DNA from: VYFG01 sp965248685
GTDB lineage: Bacteria > Pseudomonadota > Gammaproteobacteria > Arenicellales > Poriferihabitantaceae
NCBI GenBank assembly: GCA_965248685.1
Contig: CBDFKC010000003.1
Location: 2,914,001 to 2,978,000, forward strand
Direction of reading: 5' to 3'
DNA length: 64,000 bases
Position numbers and translations under genes: made by a program. The notes under the pieces are model-generated. The model was given only the letters and a program-made list of their open reading frames with translations, was not told the DNA's origin and made no database searches. Positions 1-8,925 of this stretch are shown one piece after another (the first letter of the stretch is position 1; each line of letters starts with the position of its first letter).

Positions 1-2
1 TG

Positions 3-530
3 GAGCTGGGATGCAATGTTGGTACGACTTCTGTATTTATTAGAAGGTTGCTTGACCACTATTCCAGTTCGAAGCAGTATCATGTATACGATTCATGGCA
101 AGGTCTGCCAGAAAAGGATCAGCATGACTTAACGAGCGAAGACTGGCAGTACCAAAAGGGAGAATGCAGAACCTATAAAGAACGATTTGAACGTCATTTT
201 GAATGGCGAAAACTTGTACCGCCGACGATTCATTCGGGCTGGTTTGCTGAAATTCCAGACCATGAGTATCCGGACCACATCAGTTTCGCATTTTTTGACG
301 GAGATTTTTATACGTCTATTATCGACTCTTTTAACAAGGTTTATCCAAAGATGTCGAAAGGCGGAATTATCATGCTTGATGATTGTGGCTGGAACGTTCT
401 GCCTGGAGTTGAAAAAGCCTGCGACGATTTTCTTAAAGATAAGCCTGAAGTACTCGACCTTACCGGTTACCCCAATATAGAGGGAAAATTTGGTGGCCAC
501 AATGGTGGCGGGATTGTTCGAATTTTGTGA
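3..530 (+). CDS. TylF/MycF-type O-methyltransferase, 5' end outside window
   Basis: The frame is open from the first bases of the window, so the N-terminus lies upstream; the internal TTG at 48 is not a credible start. The visible part reads like a TylF/macrocin O-methyltransferase: a VYDSWQGLPEKD stretch, an FFDGDFYTSI stretch that carries the metal/SAM-side Asp of the family, then a GGIIMLDDCGW stretch and a GVEKACDDF helix near the end. Members use SAM and a divalent metal to methylate sugar hydroxyls of antibiotics and other glycosides. The substrate here is unknown. It ends with TGA, and about 100 bases separate it from asd, so a shared transcript is not evident. Confidence 0.75.
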   Translation, partial: ELGCNVGTTSVFIRRLLDHYSSSKQYHVYDSWQGLPEKDQHDLTSEDWQYQKGECRTYKERFERHFEWRKLVPPTIHSGWFAEIPDHEYPDHISFAFFDGDFYTSIIDSFNKVYPKMSKGGIIMLDDCGWNVLPGVEKACDDFLKDKPEVLDLTGYPNIEGKFGGHNGGGIVRIL

Positions 531-630
531 ACTACTCGGTTACTCTATAGGCGCCTATCGAATTTGGATCTTTACCATTTGGAATATCGAATGTCCGCGT
601 TCACAAACTAATCTAAACTAAAATGAAGTA

Positions 631-1713
631 ATGGAAACTGTATCGCAACTTGGGATCGTTGGAGCAACCGGTATGGTTGGTAAAGTTTTACTCCAACTAT
701 TGGTCGAGCGAGATTTTCCTGTCGAAACTGTTCGTTTCTTTGCATCGGCAAATTCAGCAGGATCTACCCTCGACTGGAATGACCAGAAAATACTAGTTGA
801 AAATGCTGCTGAGGCGGATACCAGCGACCTGGATATCGCAATATTTTCCGCGGGCGCTACTGCGTCTCGTGCGCTGGCTGAGAAATATGCTGCCAATGAA
901 ACAATTGTGATTGATAATTCCTCTGCCTGGCGAATGCACCCCGACGTGCCTCTGGTTGTTTCAGAAGTAAACCCTGAAGACATATTTAATGCGTCGAAGG
1001 GAATCATTGCGAATCCTAACTGTACCACCATGGTGGCGATGCCAGTTTTGAAACCGCTACATAAGGAAGCTGAGCTTGTGCGAATGATCGTCAGTACATT
1101 TCAGGCAGTAAGTGGTGCAGGTCTTGCTGGCGTCGCTGAACTGGATCAGCAGTTTGACGCGTCTCAGTCACAAAGTAACAGCTTGACTTACGACGGCGAA
1201 GCAATTACTTTTACTGGACAGAACAAATTCCCTGAAACTATCGCGTTTAACATTGTTCCCATGGCAGGAGATCTGGTTGATGATGGTACTGGAGAAACCG
1301 TCGAAGAGCAGAAGTTACGGGATGAATCACAAAAAATTCTTCAATGTCCAAGTTTACTTGTGACGGGCACCTGCGTCAGGGTTCCAATTTATACCGGCCA
1401 CTCGCTTTCCCTTAACCTCGAATTCGCCCGTAGTTTAAATGCCAGTAGGGCTATTGATATTCTTCAATCTGCTCCAGGCGTGGTACTTACTGATATTCCG
1501 AATCCACTATTAGTTGCTGGTAAAAATTCCTGCTACGCCGGGCGAATTAGGCAGGACAACACAATAGATGATGATCGTGGTTTGTCGATTTTCGTGTCTG
1601 GAGACAATCTGAGAAAGGGGGCTGCTCTAAATGCAATACAGATAGCCGAGTTCGTAGTAAAAAATTCGCCTATAAAATCTCTTGGTCAGGCCAAAAGAAT
1701 ATCTGCCAATTAA
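631..1713 (+). CDS. asd: Aspartate-semialdehyde dehydrogenase
   Basis: This 360-residue enzyme reduces aspartyl phosphate to aspartate semialdehyde with NADPH, the branch point to lysine, threonine and methionine, and in marine osmolyte users also to ectoine. The N-terminal nucleotide-binding loop is GATGMVG at residues 11-17, and the catalytic cysteine is C131 in NPNCTT. The VSGAGLAGV segment that follows is typical of the family. The NPNCTT form places it in the shorter Asd subgroup rather than the E. coli type. The start is ATG with a weak GAAG upstream. It stands alone, convergent with doeA, with no other lysine-pathway gene nearby. Confidence 0.93.
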   Translation: METVSQLGIVGATGMVGKVLLQLLVERDFPVETVRFFASANSAGSTLDWNDQKILVENAAEADTSDLDIAIFSAGATASRALAEKYAANETIVIDNSSAWRMHPDVPLVVSEVNPEDIFNASKGIIANPNCTTMVAMPVLKPLHKEAELVRMIVSTFQAVSGAGLAGVAELDQQFDASQSQSNSLTYDGEAITFTGQNKFPETIAFNIVPMAGDLVDDGTGETVEEQKLRDESQKILQCPSLLVTGTCVRVPIYTGHSLSLNLEFARSLNASRAIDILQSAPGVVLTDIPNPLLVAGKNSCYAGRIRQDNTIDDDRGLSIFVSGDNLRKGAALNAIQIAEFVVKNSPIKSLGQAKRISAN

Positions 1714-1771
1714 TTATTTACTGGTGGACTTAGCAAGTGCGTTTAATAAATTTTGAATACGAAGCGATCTG

Positions 1772-2962
1772 TCATTCCACAACGATTAGCTCTCGACGTA
1801 CGTGGCAAAGACGTTCACCGCCTTTATCCGTTACCACGAAAGGTTCCGATACAGCCGCACCGAAATCATCGAGCCATACGCCGGACTGAAAATGAAAACA
1901 CATCCCGACCTGCAACACCGTCTGGTCACCAGGACGCAGGCTGGCGGTTCGCTCGCCCCAATCCGGGGGATAATTTACCCCGATAGAATAGCCAACTCGA
2001 CTTTCTTTAGTGTAACCGTTTCGATTGAGCACCACTTGCCAGATAGCCTCGACTTCTTCACAGGTTACCCCAGGTTTGGCAGCGGCAAGAGCCATATCAC
2101 CACCTTCCACAATGACTTCGGCAAGTTTTGTAACCGATTTCGGTGGCTTACCCAGGTGTGCCGTTCGGGTCATTGGTGCCTGATAATGGCGTCGAGCTGA
2201 GCCGAATTCCATCACGATAAGTCCATTGTCGGGCAGTGGCTGATCGGTCCATGTAAGATGGGGGGTGCTGGTTCCTTCCCCCACTTGAATTAGCGGGCAG
2301 AGACTTGTGTAGTCGCCAAACTTATCGTCGTATCCGCTGATTTGGGCGTGATACACATCAGCAATCACTTCAAACTGACGAACTCCTGGTTGCAATCTGC
2401 TTAATGCCATATTCATGGTTTTTGTCATAATCGTTCCGGCTTCTCGCATATAGACAATTTCAGGATCCGATTTAACCAGTCGCGCCCAGTTGACCAATTC
2501 GTGATTATCCGAAATCTTTGCATTTGGTAATCCATTGACGATGTGTTGATGCGCCCTTGCGGTGTAATAGTGGGCATCGAGTTCAACTCCAATACTGGTG
2601 GAGCCCCAGCCCCGCTTAATGATCATTTCGCACAATTCGTCAAAAGGATGCTGGGTCTGGTGATGAACCAATGGCTCAGAAAACGATACAATATTGACCT
2701 CGGGAATATCCGTGGTTATATGAGCCGATTTGGCATCCTGAGCCCGGCCAAACCATACCGGCGATTCTTCTTCCAGATGAACCAGCACAGCCTGGGGCGT
2801 ATAAAACGACCAGCCGTCAAATCCGGTTAACCAATTGATACTTGCCGGATCCTGACAAATTAACAGGTCGAATTCCGCTGCCTCCATTCGTTGTTTAACT
2901 TCGGTGACACGACGTTCGTATTCTGATTTTTCAAATGGCTTGCTGTAGTTCATCTTTTGCAT
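1772..2962 (-). CDS. doeA: Ectoine hydrolase, M24/creatinase family
   Basis: A 396-residue M24-fold protein with a creatinase-type N-terminal domain (about residues 10-160) and a pita-bread catalytic domain (about 170-390). The family opens the ectoine ring to N-acetyl-diaminobutyrate in the cytoplasm. The positions that carry metal-binding aspartates in M24 metallopeptidases are not conserved: the segment FGSARRHYQAPMTRT stands where a D-x-G...D-xTR pattern would be expected, consistent with the metal-free creatinase side of the superfamily. The assignment rests mainly on its DoeB-like neighbour upstream on the same strand, since Xaa-Pro peptidases look similar. Alternative start: the second Met, at 2953. 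Confidence 0.82.
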   Translation of the reverse strand: MQKMNYSKPFEKSEYERRVTEVKQRMEAAEFDLLICQDPASINWLTGFDGWSFYTPQAVLVHLEEESPVWFGRAQDAKSAHITTDIPEVNIVSFSEPLVHHQTQHPFDELCEMIIKRGWGSTSIGVELDAHYYTARAHQHIVNGLPNAKISDNHELVNWARLVKSDPEIVYMREAGTIMTKTMNMALSRLQPGVRQFEVIADVYHAQISGYDDKFGDYTSLCPLIQVGEGTSTPHLTWTDQPLPDNGLIVMEFGSARRHYQAPMTRTAHLGKPPKSVTKLAEVIVEGGDMALAAAKPGVTCEEVEAIWQVVLNRNGYTKESRVGYSIGVNYPPDWGERTASLRPGDQTVLQVGMCFHFQSGVWLDDFGAAVSEPFVVTDKGGERLCHVRRELIVVE

Positions 2963-3059
2963 TCAGGTTAGGCAGTTGGGTGATTTTCTTTCCAATGAGA
3001 CCGCATCTGCAGACAATGAGGCAACCCATATAGGGTGCGCATCTGGAGAATTTATCGCG

Positions 3060-3275
3060 TCAAACTATTGCGAAATTAACCCGGGTATACATTTCGCAGC
3101 GGACGTCCATAACCACATCATCTGCCGCGCGCGAGTTCATAAAATTGCGTTCCATGAAATAATCATTGGCAAGCTCAATCAGGCCTATTCTGTACTTGTC
3201 CGATCCACCGTCAATTTGTGCCAAGGTACCGACAGATGCACATTGCAGGACAGGTTTTAAAAAAATATTCGACAT
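3060..3275 (-). CDS. Possible small ORF or remnant between doeB and doeA
   Basis: A 71-codon open frame starts 10 bases after the doeB stop, in the same direction, in the 320-base gap before doeA. It has no recognisable domain, no signal peptide and no obvious Shine-Dalgarno. Its middle (IGLIELANDYFMERN) has ordinary protein-like composition, so it could be the tail of a degraded ectoine-pathway gene. It is listed because the gap is otherwise unexplained. Confidence 0.25.
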   Translation of the reverse strand: MSNIFLKPVLQCASVGTLAQIDGGSDKYRIGLIELANDYFMERNFMNSRAADDVVMDVRCEMYTRVNFAIV

Positions 3276-3284
3276 GGGTACAAA

Positions 3285-4274
3285 TTACATTGTTATTGCA
3301 ATGACGCCCAGAAAATCGCCCATCGCAATATGCCCTGGAAAATGCCGACCGCTAAAAATACCTCCGACCCCAGCAAAGTACTCTGTTGGCGCCAGGCCAG
3401 TGCGCTCGATATTATGGACTCGGCCGATTAAGTCTCCAGCTTTGACCTGGGCACCAAGGTCCACGCAAAGTTCAAACAAGCCAGAGGATTCACTAAAAAC
3501 AAAGCAATTTTGATCTGGCATATCTAAATTGATCGTAGTATCAACTTCCAGCTTACCCTGGGTTATGTTGGCGTGGCGAAGAATATTCCGAATACCTTTT
3601 TTGGCAATGCCCACAGTTGCTGCCGAAGCACTTCCTCCCCCTGCTAATTCGGTGCTGATAAAAACCTTTCCCATATTTTCAGCAGCAGTGTCATACATAC
3701 TGGCGGCCTCTATCTCCAGCAACATCATTGAATAAGGGGCGTTAAACGCCTGCATCGTGGCTACGCAGCGCGCCTGCTGATCTTTATCGTCCAGCACATG
3801 GGCGCAGCAAAAGGGTACAAATTCCATGGTTCTCCCACCAGAATGAAAGTCGGCAACATAATCCGCAAGAGGCAATAGGGTCCTTTGGAAATAATCGGCA
3901 ATTTTTTCCGTAATGTTACCTTCTGGGTTTCCTGGAAACACTCGATTCATATTGCCCCCATCGATAGGCGAGGTTCGCCTGCCGATTCGGAATGCGGGAT
4001 AGTTCATTCCAGGTACGATAATGACGCGGCCAGATAATTTTTCTGCCTGAATGGTGTGGGTCAGATCCCACAATGCGATAGGACCTTCGAATTCATCGCC
4101 ATGATTGGCTCCGGTAAATAGTATGGTCGGGCCCTCACCATTTTTGGCTACGGTAATCGGTATCAGCAGAGAACCCCAACCAGAGTCGTCATGGGAATGG
4201 GGCAGTTTAAGAAAGCCATGCTGGACCCCGTCTTGCTCGAAATCGACGGTAGCCGTTACCGGTGAGTCAACCAT
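3285..4274 (-). CDS. doeB: N-acetyl-diaminobutyrate deacetylase, AstE/AspA family
   Basis: A 329-residue zinc deacylase of the succinylglutamate desuccinylase/aspartoacylase family. The predicted zinc ligands are visible: H58 and E61 in GANHGDEFEG and H144 in ADFHSGG. The substrate-carboxylate motif GGNMNRVFPG (N110, R111) is present. In the ectoine route it removes acetate from N-acetyl-2,4-diaminobutyrate formed by DoeA. The C-terminal beta domain ends near GRHFPGHIAMGDFLGV. It is the promoter-proximal gene of a doeB-doeA unit. No doeC/doeD gene or ectoine-specific permease is linked in the window. Confidence 0.85.
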   Translation of the reverse strand: MVDSPVTATVDFEQDGVQHGFLKLPHSHDDSGWGSLLIPITVAKNGEGPTILFTGANHGDEFEGPIALWDLTHTIQAEKLSGRVIIVPGMNYPAFRIGRRTSPIDGGNMNRVFPGNPEGNITEKIADYFQRTLLPLADYVADFHSGGRTMEFVPFCCAHVLDDKDQQARCVATMQAFNAPYSMMLLEIEAASMYDTAAENMGKVFISTELAGGGSASAATVGIAKKGIRNILRHANITQGKLEVDTTINLDMPDQNCFVFSESSGLFELCVDLGAQVKAGDLIGRVHNIERTGLAPTEYFAGVGGIFSGRHFPGHIAMGDFLGVIAITM

Positions 4275-4424
4275 ATTTTAACCTCAGATTAATTCGCTAA
4301 ATTCCCCGGATTTTAACGGAGACGATACTCGCGCTGCTATAATAATCTAATGAAAAGTAGATTGCTTTTTATATTTCGTGTTTGTTGTCACCAGGTTTTC
4401 GATCCATCATTAGGTGGTTATTCG

Positions 4425-5570
4425 ATGAAAATGGATATTAATAAATTTCTTACCCTTGAGGAGCAGGAACGAGTTTTAGGACTTTCCGGGTTAGCCCGTA
4501 GACTACCGCGGTGGGTGTACGGAGATCATGATTTCCATGAGTTTGAATATCAGAATTGGTTAGACCGTACCTGGTTGATGGTTGGTCGAGCCCATGAAAT
4601 TCCTAATCCTGGGGACGTAACACTGGTACCAGGTCATCCAGTTTTTCTTATTCGAGATAACAACCACAGAATTCGCGCATTTTATAATTCCTGTCGACAT
4701 CGGGGCCATGAACTGATCAAGCAAGCCTGCAATACCGGTGCGTCCATTGTCTGTCCTTATCACAACTGGACTTATGAGCTGGATGGTAGATTGCGCGCCG
4801 CAACGCATTTTGGTGGGTACCGTCAACATGGTCATTCGCAACTTAACCCTGCAGAGTTTGGGCTTCGGGAAATTCGCTCCGGGGTTTGGCACAACTGGAT
4901 TTTGATAAACGTAGATGGAAATGCACCGACCCTGGACGAATTTGTCAGCCCGTTGTCAGAATTTTACAGTGATGTAAATTTCGCCGAGGCCCAGCATTTT
5001 GCTACGGTGCGACGCCATCCTCTTGCAGTCAACTGGAAGACTGCAATGGAAAACAATATTGAGCCCTATCATGTTCCAATGGTTCATCCAAGTACCGCTG
5101 GGGGACACCCTTTTGACAATCATCGCATTATTGATGACGGACCGCTGGTTGGTTGTGCGGTGGATATTGAAGGTTCAAATTTCACCAACAAGTTTGAGAC
5201 GAAGAATAATCAACAATTGGATGCCAGTGGTCGTTTCGTATTGCGAGTACCCAACCTTTATATTGCTGCCCACGCACCAGACAAGATAGTAGATTCGTTG
5301 ATTCTGCCCGATCGCAGCGACCCCACAAGCTGTTGGATAAGTCATGCCTGCTATTCAACATCATCTGGAACGGTATCCTCTCAGGAGGCTAAATTGTGGC
5401 AATCAATTCAACAGCAGGTTCTAGATGAAGACGTTGCCGTCCTCGAAGGCGTTGCCAGGGGGTTCCGTGCGCCGGTTATGGATGATGGTGGGGTGATTTC
5501 TCCAGCCTGGGAATCCTGTGTTAGCGGTTTTTATCGATCCCAGATTAACGCACTTAGGGAGACGCAGTAA
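4425..5570 (+). CDS. Rieske non-heme iron oxygenase, choline/betaine/carnitine monooxygenase type
   Basis: A 381-residue terminal oxygenase. The ATG at 4425 is preferred over the upstream ATG at 4350 because an AGGTGG lies 7 bases before it. The Rieske centre ligands are C90, H92, C110 and H113 (CxH-x17-CxxH). The mononuclear iron site is H216 and H221, with E213 in NIEPYHVPMVH where most ring-hydroxylating enzymes have Asp. That Glu is shared with carnitine (CntA), glycine-betaine (GbcA) and choline monooxygenases, so N-demethylation or hydroxylation of a quaternary amine is likely. No reductase gene is adjacent. It is convergent with the PhyH gene and lies beside the ectoine genes. Confidence 0.85.
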   Translation: MKMDINKFLTLEEQERVLGLSGLARRLPRWVYGDHDFHEFEYQNWLDRTWLMVGRAHEIPNPGDVTLVPGHPVFLIRDNNHRIRAFYNSCRHRGHELIKQACNTGASIVCPYHNWTYELDGRLRAATHFGGYRQHGHSQLNPAEFGLREIRSGVWHNWILINVDGNAPTLDEFVSPLSEFYSDVNFAEAQHFATVRRHPLAVNWKTAMENNIEPYHVPMVHPSTAGGHPFDNHRIIDDGPLVGCAVDIEGSNFTNKFETKNNQQLDASGRFVLRVPNLYIAAHAPDKIVDSLILPDRSDPTSCWISHACYSTSSGTVSSQEAKLWQSIQQQVLDEDVAVLEGVARGFRAPVMDDGGVISPAWESCVSGFYRSQINALRETQ

Positions 5571-5685
5571 TTATTTTTGATCAAAACAGATACCACTTTG
5601 AACTGGATTATTTATCTTGAAAATTTTATAAGGCAAAAGATAAAATCGGCCTCAAAGCGTTTTGGCTCCGGAGCAAATAGGTTTT

Positions 5686-6600
5686 TTAATTAGAAATCTC
5701 TACCCAATGTGGATCTGTCAAAACCGCAGTTTTTAGAAGAATTGTGTCCTCGGTGGCCTCTCCACCTTCGGCAAGTGCTGGCATAACTTCCTGGTATTGA
5801 TCTTCAAGAACAACATGGGGATCCTGGCCTTCAACCCAACCGAGAAAAATACCATGAATTTTGTATCCGATTAAATGTTGTACATGTTCCGGTAGTTGCC
5901 TGGCGACCTTGGGAGGTACTGCGAGATACATATTTTCTTCCTGACGTAACCATCCCAGGCTATAACCGCAGATCATTCCGGTGCGCCATTCTTTTTTGGT
6001 ATTGTTGGATGCTCCACCATGCCAGACCGAGCCAACGTATATCAGACAAGAACCCTTCGGCATAATAGCCTGGGTGACTTTGTCGGTTGCCGAGGGGGTG
6101 CGTCCATCTGGCCATTTGTGACTTCCTAAAATGACATTGGTTGCCCCGTTTTCCGCGGTGAAGTCGGTTAGTGCCCACATCGTATTGCATATCGATTGTG
6201 GTCCCGGGTGGACAAAGGGTAGTAAGCCATCATCCTGGTGCATAATTTGAGGTGATTCGCCCGGCCCGATATGCACCAGCATCGTGACATGTAATTGATA
6301 GCGGGAACAGCGTGGTCCAAGCAGCTTATCCATCACAGCTAAGAGCTGCGGGTTAGGCGCACATTGCTCAGCAAAAGTTTTGGATTTAGCAACCAAAGCG
6401 CCAAATCGCTTCGTCTTGTATCCCCAAAAATCCCCCTCGCCGTTGTAGGCTCTGGCGATGTAAGCGTCCAGGTCATCCTGAACTTGATCCATAACTTCAC
6501 CGTCCAGTAAGTTTTGGTAGATAACGGCGCCGTCCCGTTCGAGGATTTCCATTGCTACATCAGCAGAAGTATTTCGGTCAATCGATTGAATTTGGGTCAT
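5686..6600 (-). CDS. Phytanoyl-CoA dioxygenase (PhyH) family protein
   Basis: A 304-residue Fe(II)/2-oxoglutarate oxygenase. Predicted iron ligands are H121 and D123 (IMHQDD) and H194 (SVWHGG), with R207 placed to bind 2-oxoglutarate. The family hydroxylates diverse small molecules, including ectoine (EctD), but this sequence lacks a clear EctD signature, so the substrate is open. A good AGGAGA Shine-Dalgarno precedes the ATG. It follows the second PhyH gene with a 59-base gap and is probably co-transcribed with it. Confidence 0.82.
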   Translation of the reverse strand: MTQIQSIDRNTSADVAMEILERDGAVIYQNLLDGEVMDQVQDDLDAYIARAYNGEGDFWGYKTKRFGALVAKSKTFAEQCAPNPQLLAVMDKLLGPRCSRYQLHVTMLVHIGPGESPQIMHQDDGLLPFVHPGPQSICNTMWALTDFTAENGATNVILGSHKWPDGRTPSATDKVTQAIMPKGSCLIYVGSVWHGGASNNTKKEWRTGMICGYSLGWLRQEENMYLAVPPKVARQLPEHVQHLIGYKIHGIFLGWVEGQDPHVVLEDQYQEVMPALAEGGEATEDTILLKTAVLTDPHWVEISN

Positions 6601-6659
6601 GGTTGGTCTCCTGTATGGAAATTATAAAATCAAGAATAATAATTGGACGGGTATAGGTA

Positions 6660-7517
6660 CTATATCGTCGGCCTAATCTTCTCTGCGTCTTTGAACAGCA
6701 AGCTTCGCATGGCATTAGTCGCTTTTTCGTGGAATGCGACGGTCACGGGATCGAAGTCGTGTCGTGGAACAGGAGCTTGTTCGAAGAACCCGTATTGGTC
6801 ATTTCCTCTGACCAACGTGGCACAGTCCCAATCCGTATTTATTTGCTTTGTATGGGTTGGCATATAGTGCAATGAAAGTCCGATCCTTCTGTCCGCCGTA
6901 GCATTGGGACCGGAGGCGTGGGCGATACCAATATTATGAAATGACATTTCACCAGTATTTAATGGCATGGATACAGCTTTCGAAGAGTCCATATTTACTA
7001 TTTCCTGCCCTCTGGTCAACATATTGTCGTCGTGATACAAATCCTGGTGTTTTAGTGCCTGATTCAAATGCGATCCCGGCATCACCTGCATGCAACCGCT
7101 GTCCTCGCTAGCGGGGGACAGTGCGAGCCATGCGGTAACCAGATTGTCCGTATCTAGACCCCAGTATTGACTATCCTGATGCCAGGACACAAAGCTATCG
7201 CTATTGGCTTCCTTAATCCAGAACCAGGTGTTCCAGCACAAAATATTCGGGCCAATAATATCGTCGATACAGTCCAGAATTACATTATGACGCATCAATT
7301 CATCTACCCATTTGAAAAGCAAGTGGGGCTTGGTGCGCAAGGGCCCCTGGACCGGATGTCCAAGGATCTGTTCATAGGATTCAAGTTTCGACCTGAAAAT
7401 CCCTGCTTCGGTTTCAGTGAGTATGGATACCGGAGACAAGTGCCCCGAATGCTTAAAGTGATTTACCGCTTGGAGATCCAAATATTTCTGCGATTTAACT
7501 GGTTGGTTGCTTGTCAT
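6660..7517 (-). CDS. Phytanoyl-CoA dioxygenase (PhyH) family protein
   Basis: A 285-residue PhyH-fold oxygenase, clearly diverged from the gene downstream of it. The iron site is H113 and D115 (SWHQDSQYWG) with the distal H200 (IAHASGPN), and R210/R211 follow for 2-oxoglutarate. The long HQDSQYWG motif resembles the group often annotated as chlorinating or chain-hydroxylating PhyH proteins, but an aspartate is present, so this is a hydroxylase-type site rather than a halogenase. It reads away from the ProX-like gene across a 400-base region that probably holds both promoters. Confidence 0.82.
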   Translation of the reverse strand: MTSNQPVKSQKYLDLQAVNHFKHSGHLSPVSILTETEAGIFRSKLESYEQILGHPVQGPLRTKPHLLFKWVDELMRHNVILDCIDDIIGPNILCWNTWFWIKEANSDSFVSWHQDSQYWGLDTDNLVTAWLALSPASEDSGCMQVMPGSHLNQALKHQDLYHDDNMLTRGQEIVNMDSSKAVSMPLNTGEMSFHNIGIAHASGPNATADRRIGLSLHYMPTHTKQINTDWDCATLVRGNDQYGFFEQAPVPRHDFDPVTVAFHEKATNAMRSLLFKDAEKIRPTI

Positions 7518-7915
7518 TTTTGTTACCCGGTTCGGGGCAGTTTCGTGCCTATGATATTTAAGGTAGACAATTAACAGATCTAATAATATTAGATATTATA
7601 AATTTTCAGCAATCTAAAGTAAGAATTGGTCTCAATCTTCTGGGATTTCTCCGTGAAACACAATGGTTCTTGGGTAAAGTGAATTTCCTGAAACCGATAT
7701 ATTCGACGCGAGGTCATGGATAAAGTGCCGATAATTCATGAAATCTGAGCGTATTAGGGGTATTTCTGTTAATTGACTGCATAATTTATTTAAATTAATT
7801 GACAATCCGAGGAAAATGCCCATACTCTTTTTATCCTACCGAAACAGGCGTATGTAGAAATGAACGTCTGGTGCATTCGGTAAGGTTCATCAATAACATT
7901 CCTTTGGAGAAAAAA
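7518..7915. other. Divergent intergenic region, PhyH / ProX-like
   Basis: A 400-base AT-rich gap between divergently read genes. A TTGACT at 7773-7778 followed after a normal spacer by AT-rich sequence is a weak promoter candidate for the binding-protein gene. A 63-codon minus-strand open frame (7632-7823) has no recognisable domain and no ribosome site, and I do not call it a gene. No clear operator palindrome was seen. Confidence 0.4.
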
Positions 7916-8851
7916 ATGAAAGTTTCATCTTTATTAAAACCGATTGTCAGCGGCGTTTCGGCTGCTGTTGTTTCGTTGGCAATTGCAATTCCAGCAAATG
8001 CCGGCGGTCGGTTGTCAGCGCCGATTCCTGATTGGACGGGTGGTGCAGTGGTTTGCAAACTAGTGCAAACTATTTTGGAAAATGAAATGGACTACAAGGT
8101 AAAAGCCATCACGATGCCCTCGGGCGCTGGTATTTATGAAGGGATTGCCGCGGGTGATTTGGATTACGCTTGCGAAAGCTGGCCGTCATATAGTAGTTCG
8201 AAGGACACCATGATCAAGAAGTTTGGTGGTGACGGCTCTGTGCAGTACATGGGCCCCACCGGAGTCGTTGGTACCTCTACGTACTACGTTCCGCGATACT
8301 TCGTTGACACAGTCGCAAATGATCTAACTTCATACAAACAACTCAATAAATACAAAGAACATTTTACAACTCTGGAATCGGGTGGTAAGGGTCGATTGTT
8401 GGCTTGCCCTACACCAGCGTGGGAATGTGATGATCAGAAGCGTCTGGATATGCTTGGAGTTGATTTTATGGCAGTGGAACTTGGTACCGAAACGGCATTG
8501 TGGGCAGAAGCCCAGGCAGCTTATGCGCGCAAGGAACCTTTTTTATTGTACGCTTGGGAGCCACATTGGATTCATGCGGCTTTGGACCTGGTTGCTTTGG
8601 AGTTACCTGCACACAGTCCTGATGCATGGCCAGCGACTGGCTGGGCCGAAGACGTAACCTTTAACTACGGTAATCCGACATCAATGGCGAAAAATGCCGA
8701 TGCTGCCCACGTACTTAGCAATATGAATTTATCTAATGCCGAGCAGTCCAAAATGGTATTGGCGATTGATGTCGATGGAAGAGAGGTGGATGATGTAGTA
8801 ACCGAATGGATGGCGGCCAACGAATCAACCTGGCGCGCCTGGATGCCATAA
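7916..8851 (+). CDS. Glycine betaine/proline-type ABC substrate-binding protein
   Basis: A 311-residue periplasmic protein of the OpuAC/ProX family. The ATG at 7916 has GGAGA 5 bases upstream and begins a signal peptide (KP followed by a hydrophobic run, cleavage near PANAGG). The body shows the family's two-lobe pattern, with tryptophans and tyrosines (for example ESWPSYSS and the YAWEPHW segment) suited to a cation-pi cage for a quaternary amine. No permease or ATPase gene is adjacent, so it is an orphan binding protein that must share a transporter elsewhere. Beside a betaine-type Rieske enzyme and the ectoine genes, a methylated-amine ligand is likely. A strong terminator follows. Confidence 0.82.
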   Translation: MKVSSLLKPIVSGVSAAVVSLAIAIPANAGGRLSAPIPDWTGGAVVCKLVQTILENEMDYKVKAITMPSGAGIYEGIAAGDLDYACESWPSYSSSKDTMIKKFGGDGSVQYMGPTGVVGTSTYYVPRYFVDTVANDLTSYKQLNKYKEHFTTLESGGKGRLLACPTPAWECDDQKRLDMLGVDFMAVELGTETALWAEAQAAYARKEPFLLYAWEPHWIHAALDLVALELPAHSPDAWPATGWAEDVTFNYGNPTSMAKNADAAHVLSNMNLSNAEQSKMVLAIDVDGREVDDVVTEWMAANESTWRAWMP

Positions 8852-8878
8852 TCCGACGAGTTCTCAATTTAGAATCGA

Positions 8879-8903
8879 GGCCCCGTATCTGCGGGGCCTT
8901 TTT
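8879..8903 (+). terminator. Rho-independent terminator of the ProX-like gene
   Basis: A 7-bp GGCCCCG/CGGGGCC stem with a 6-base loop is followed directly by five T residues, 27 bases after the stop codon. It separates the binding-protein transcript from the protease gene. Confidence 0.9.
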
Positions 8904-8925
8904 AGTTCTAATAGGAGATTATCTG

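Noticed and set aside
5686..6600. Ectoine hydroxylase EctD
   Set aside because: It sits close to the ectoine genes, but the sequence does not show a convincing EctD signature.
6660..7517. PhyH-type halogenase
   Set aside because: The HxD aspartate is present (H113, D115); halogenases of this fold lack the carboxylate ligand.
7632..7823. Small minus-strand gene in front of the ProX-like gene
   Set aside because: No recognisable domain or ribosome site; it occupies an expected divergent promoter region.
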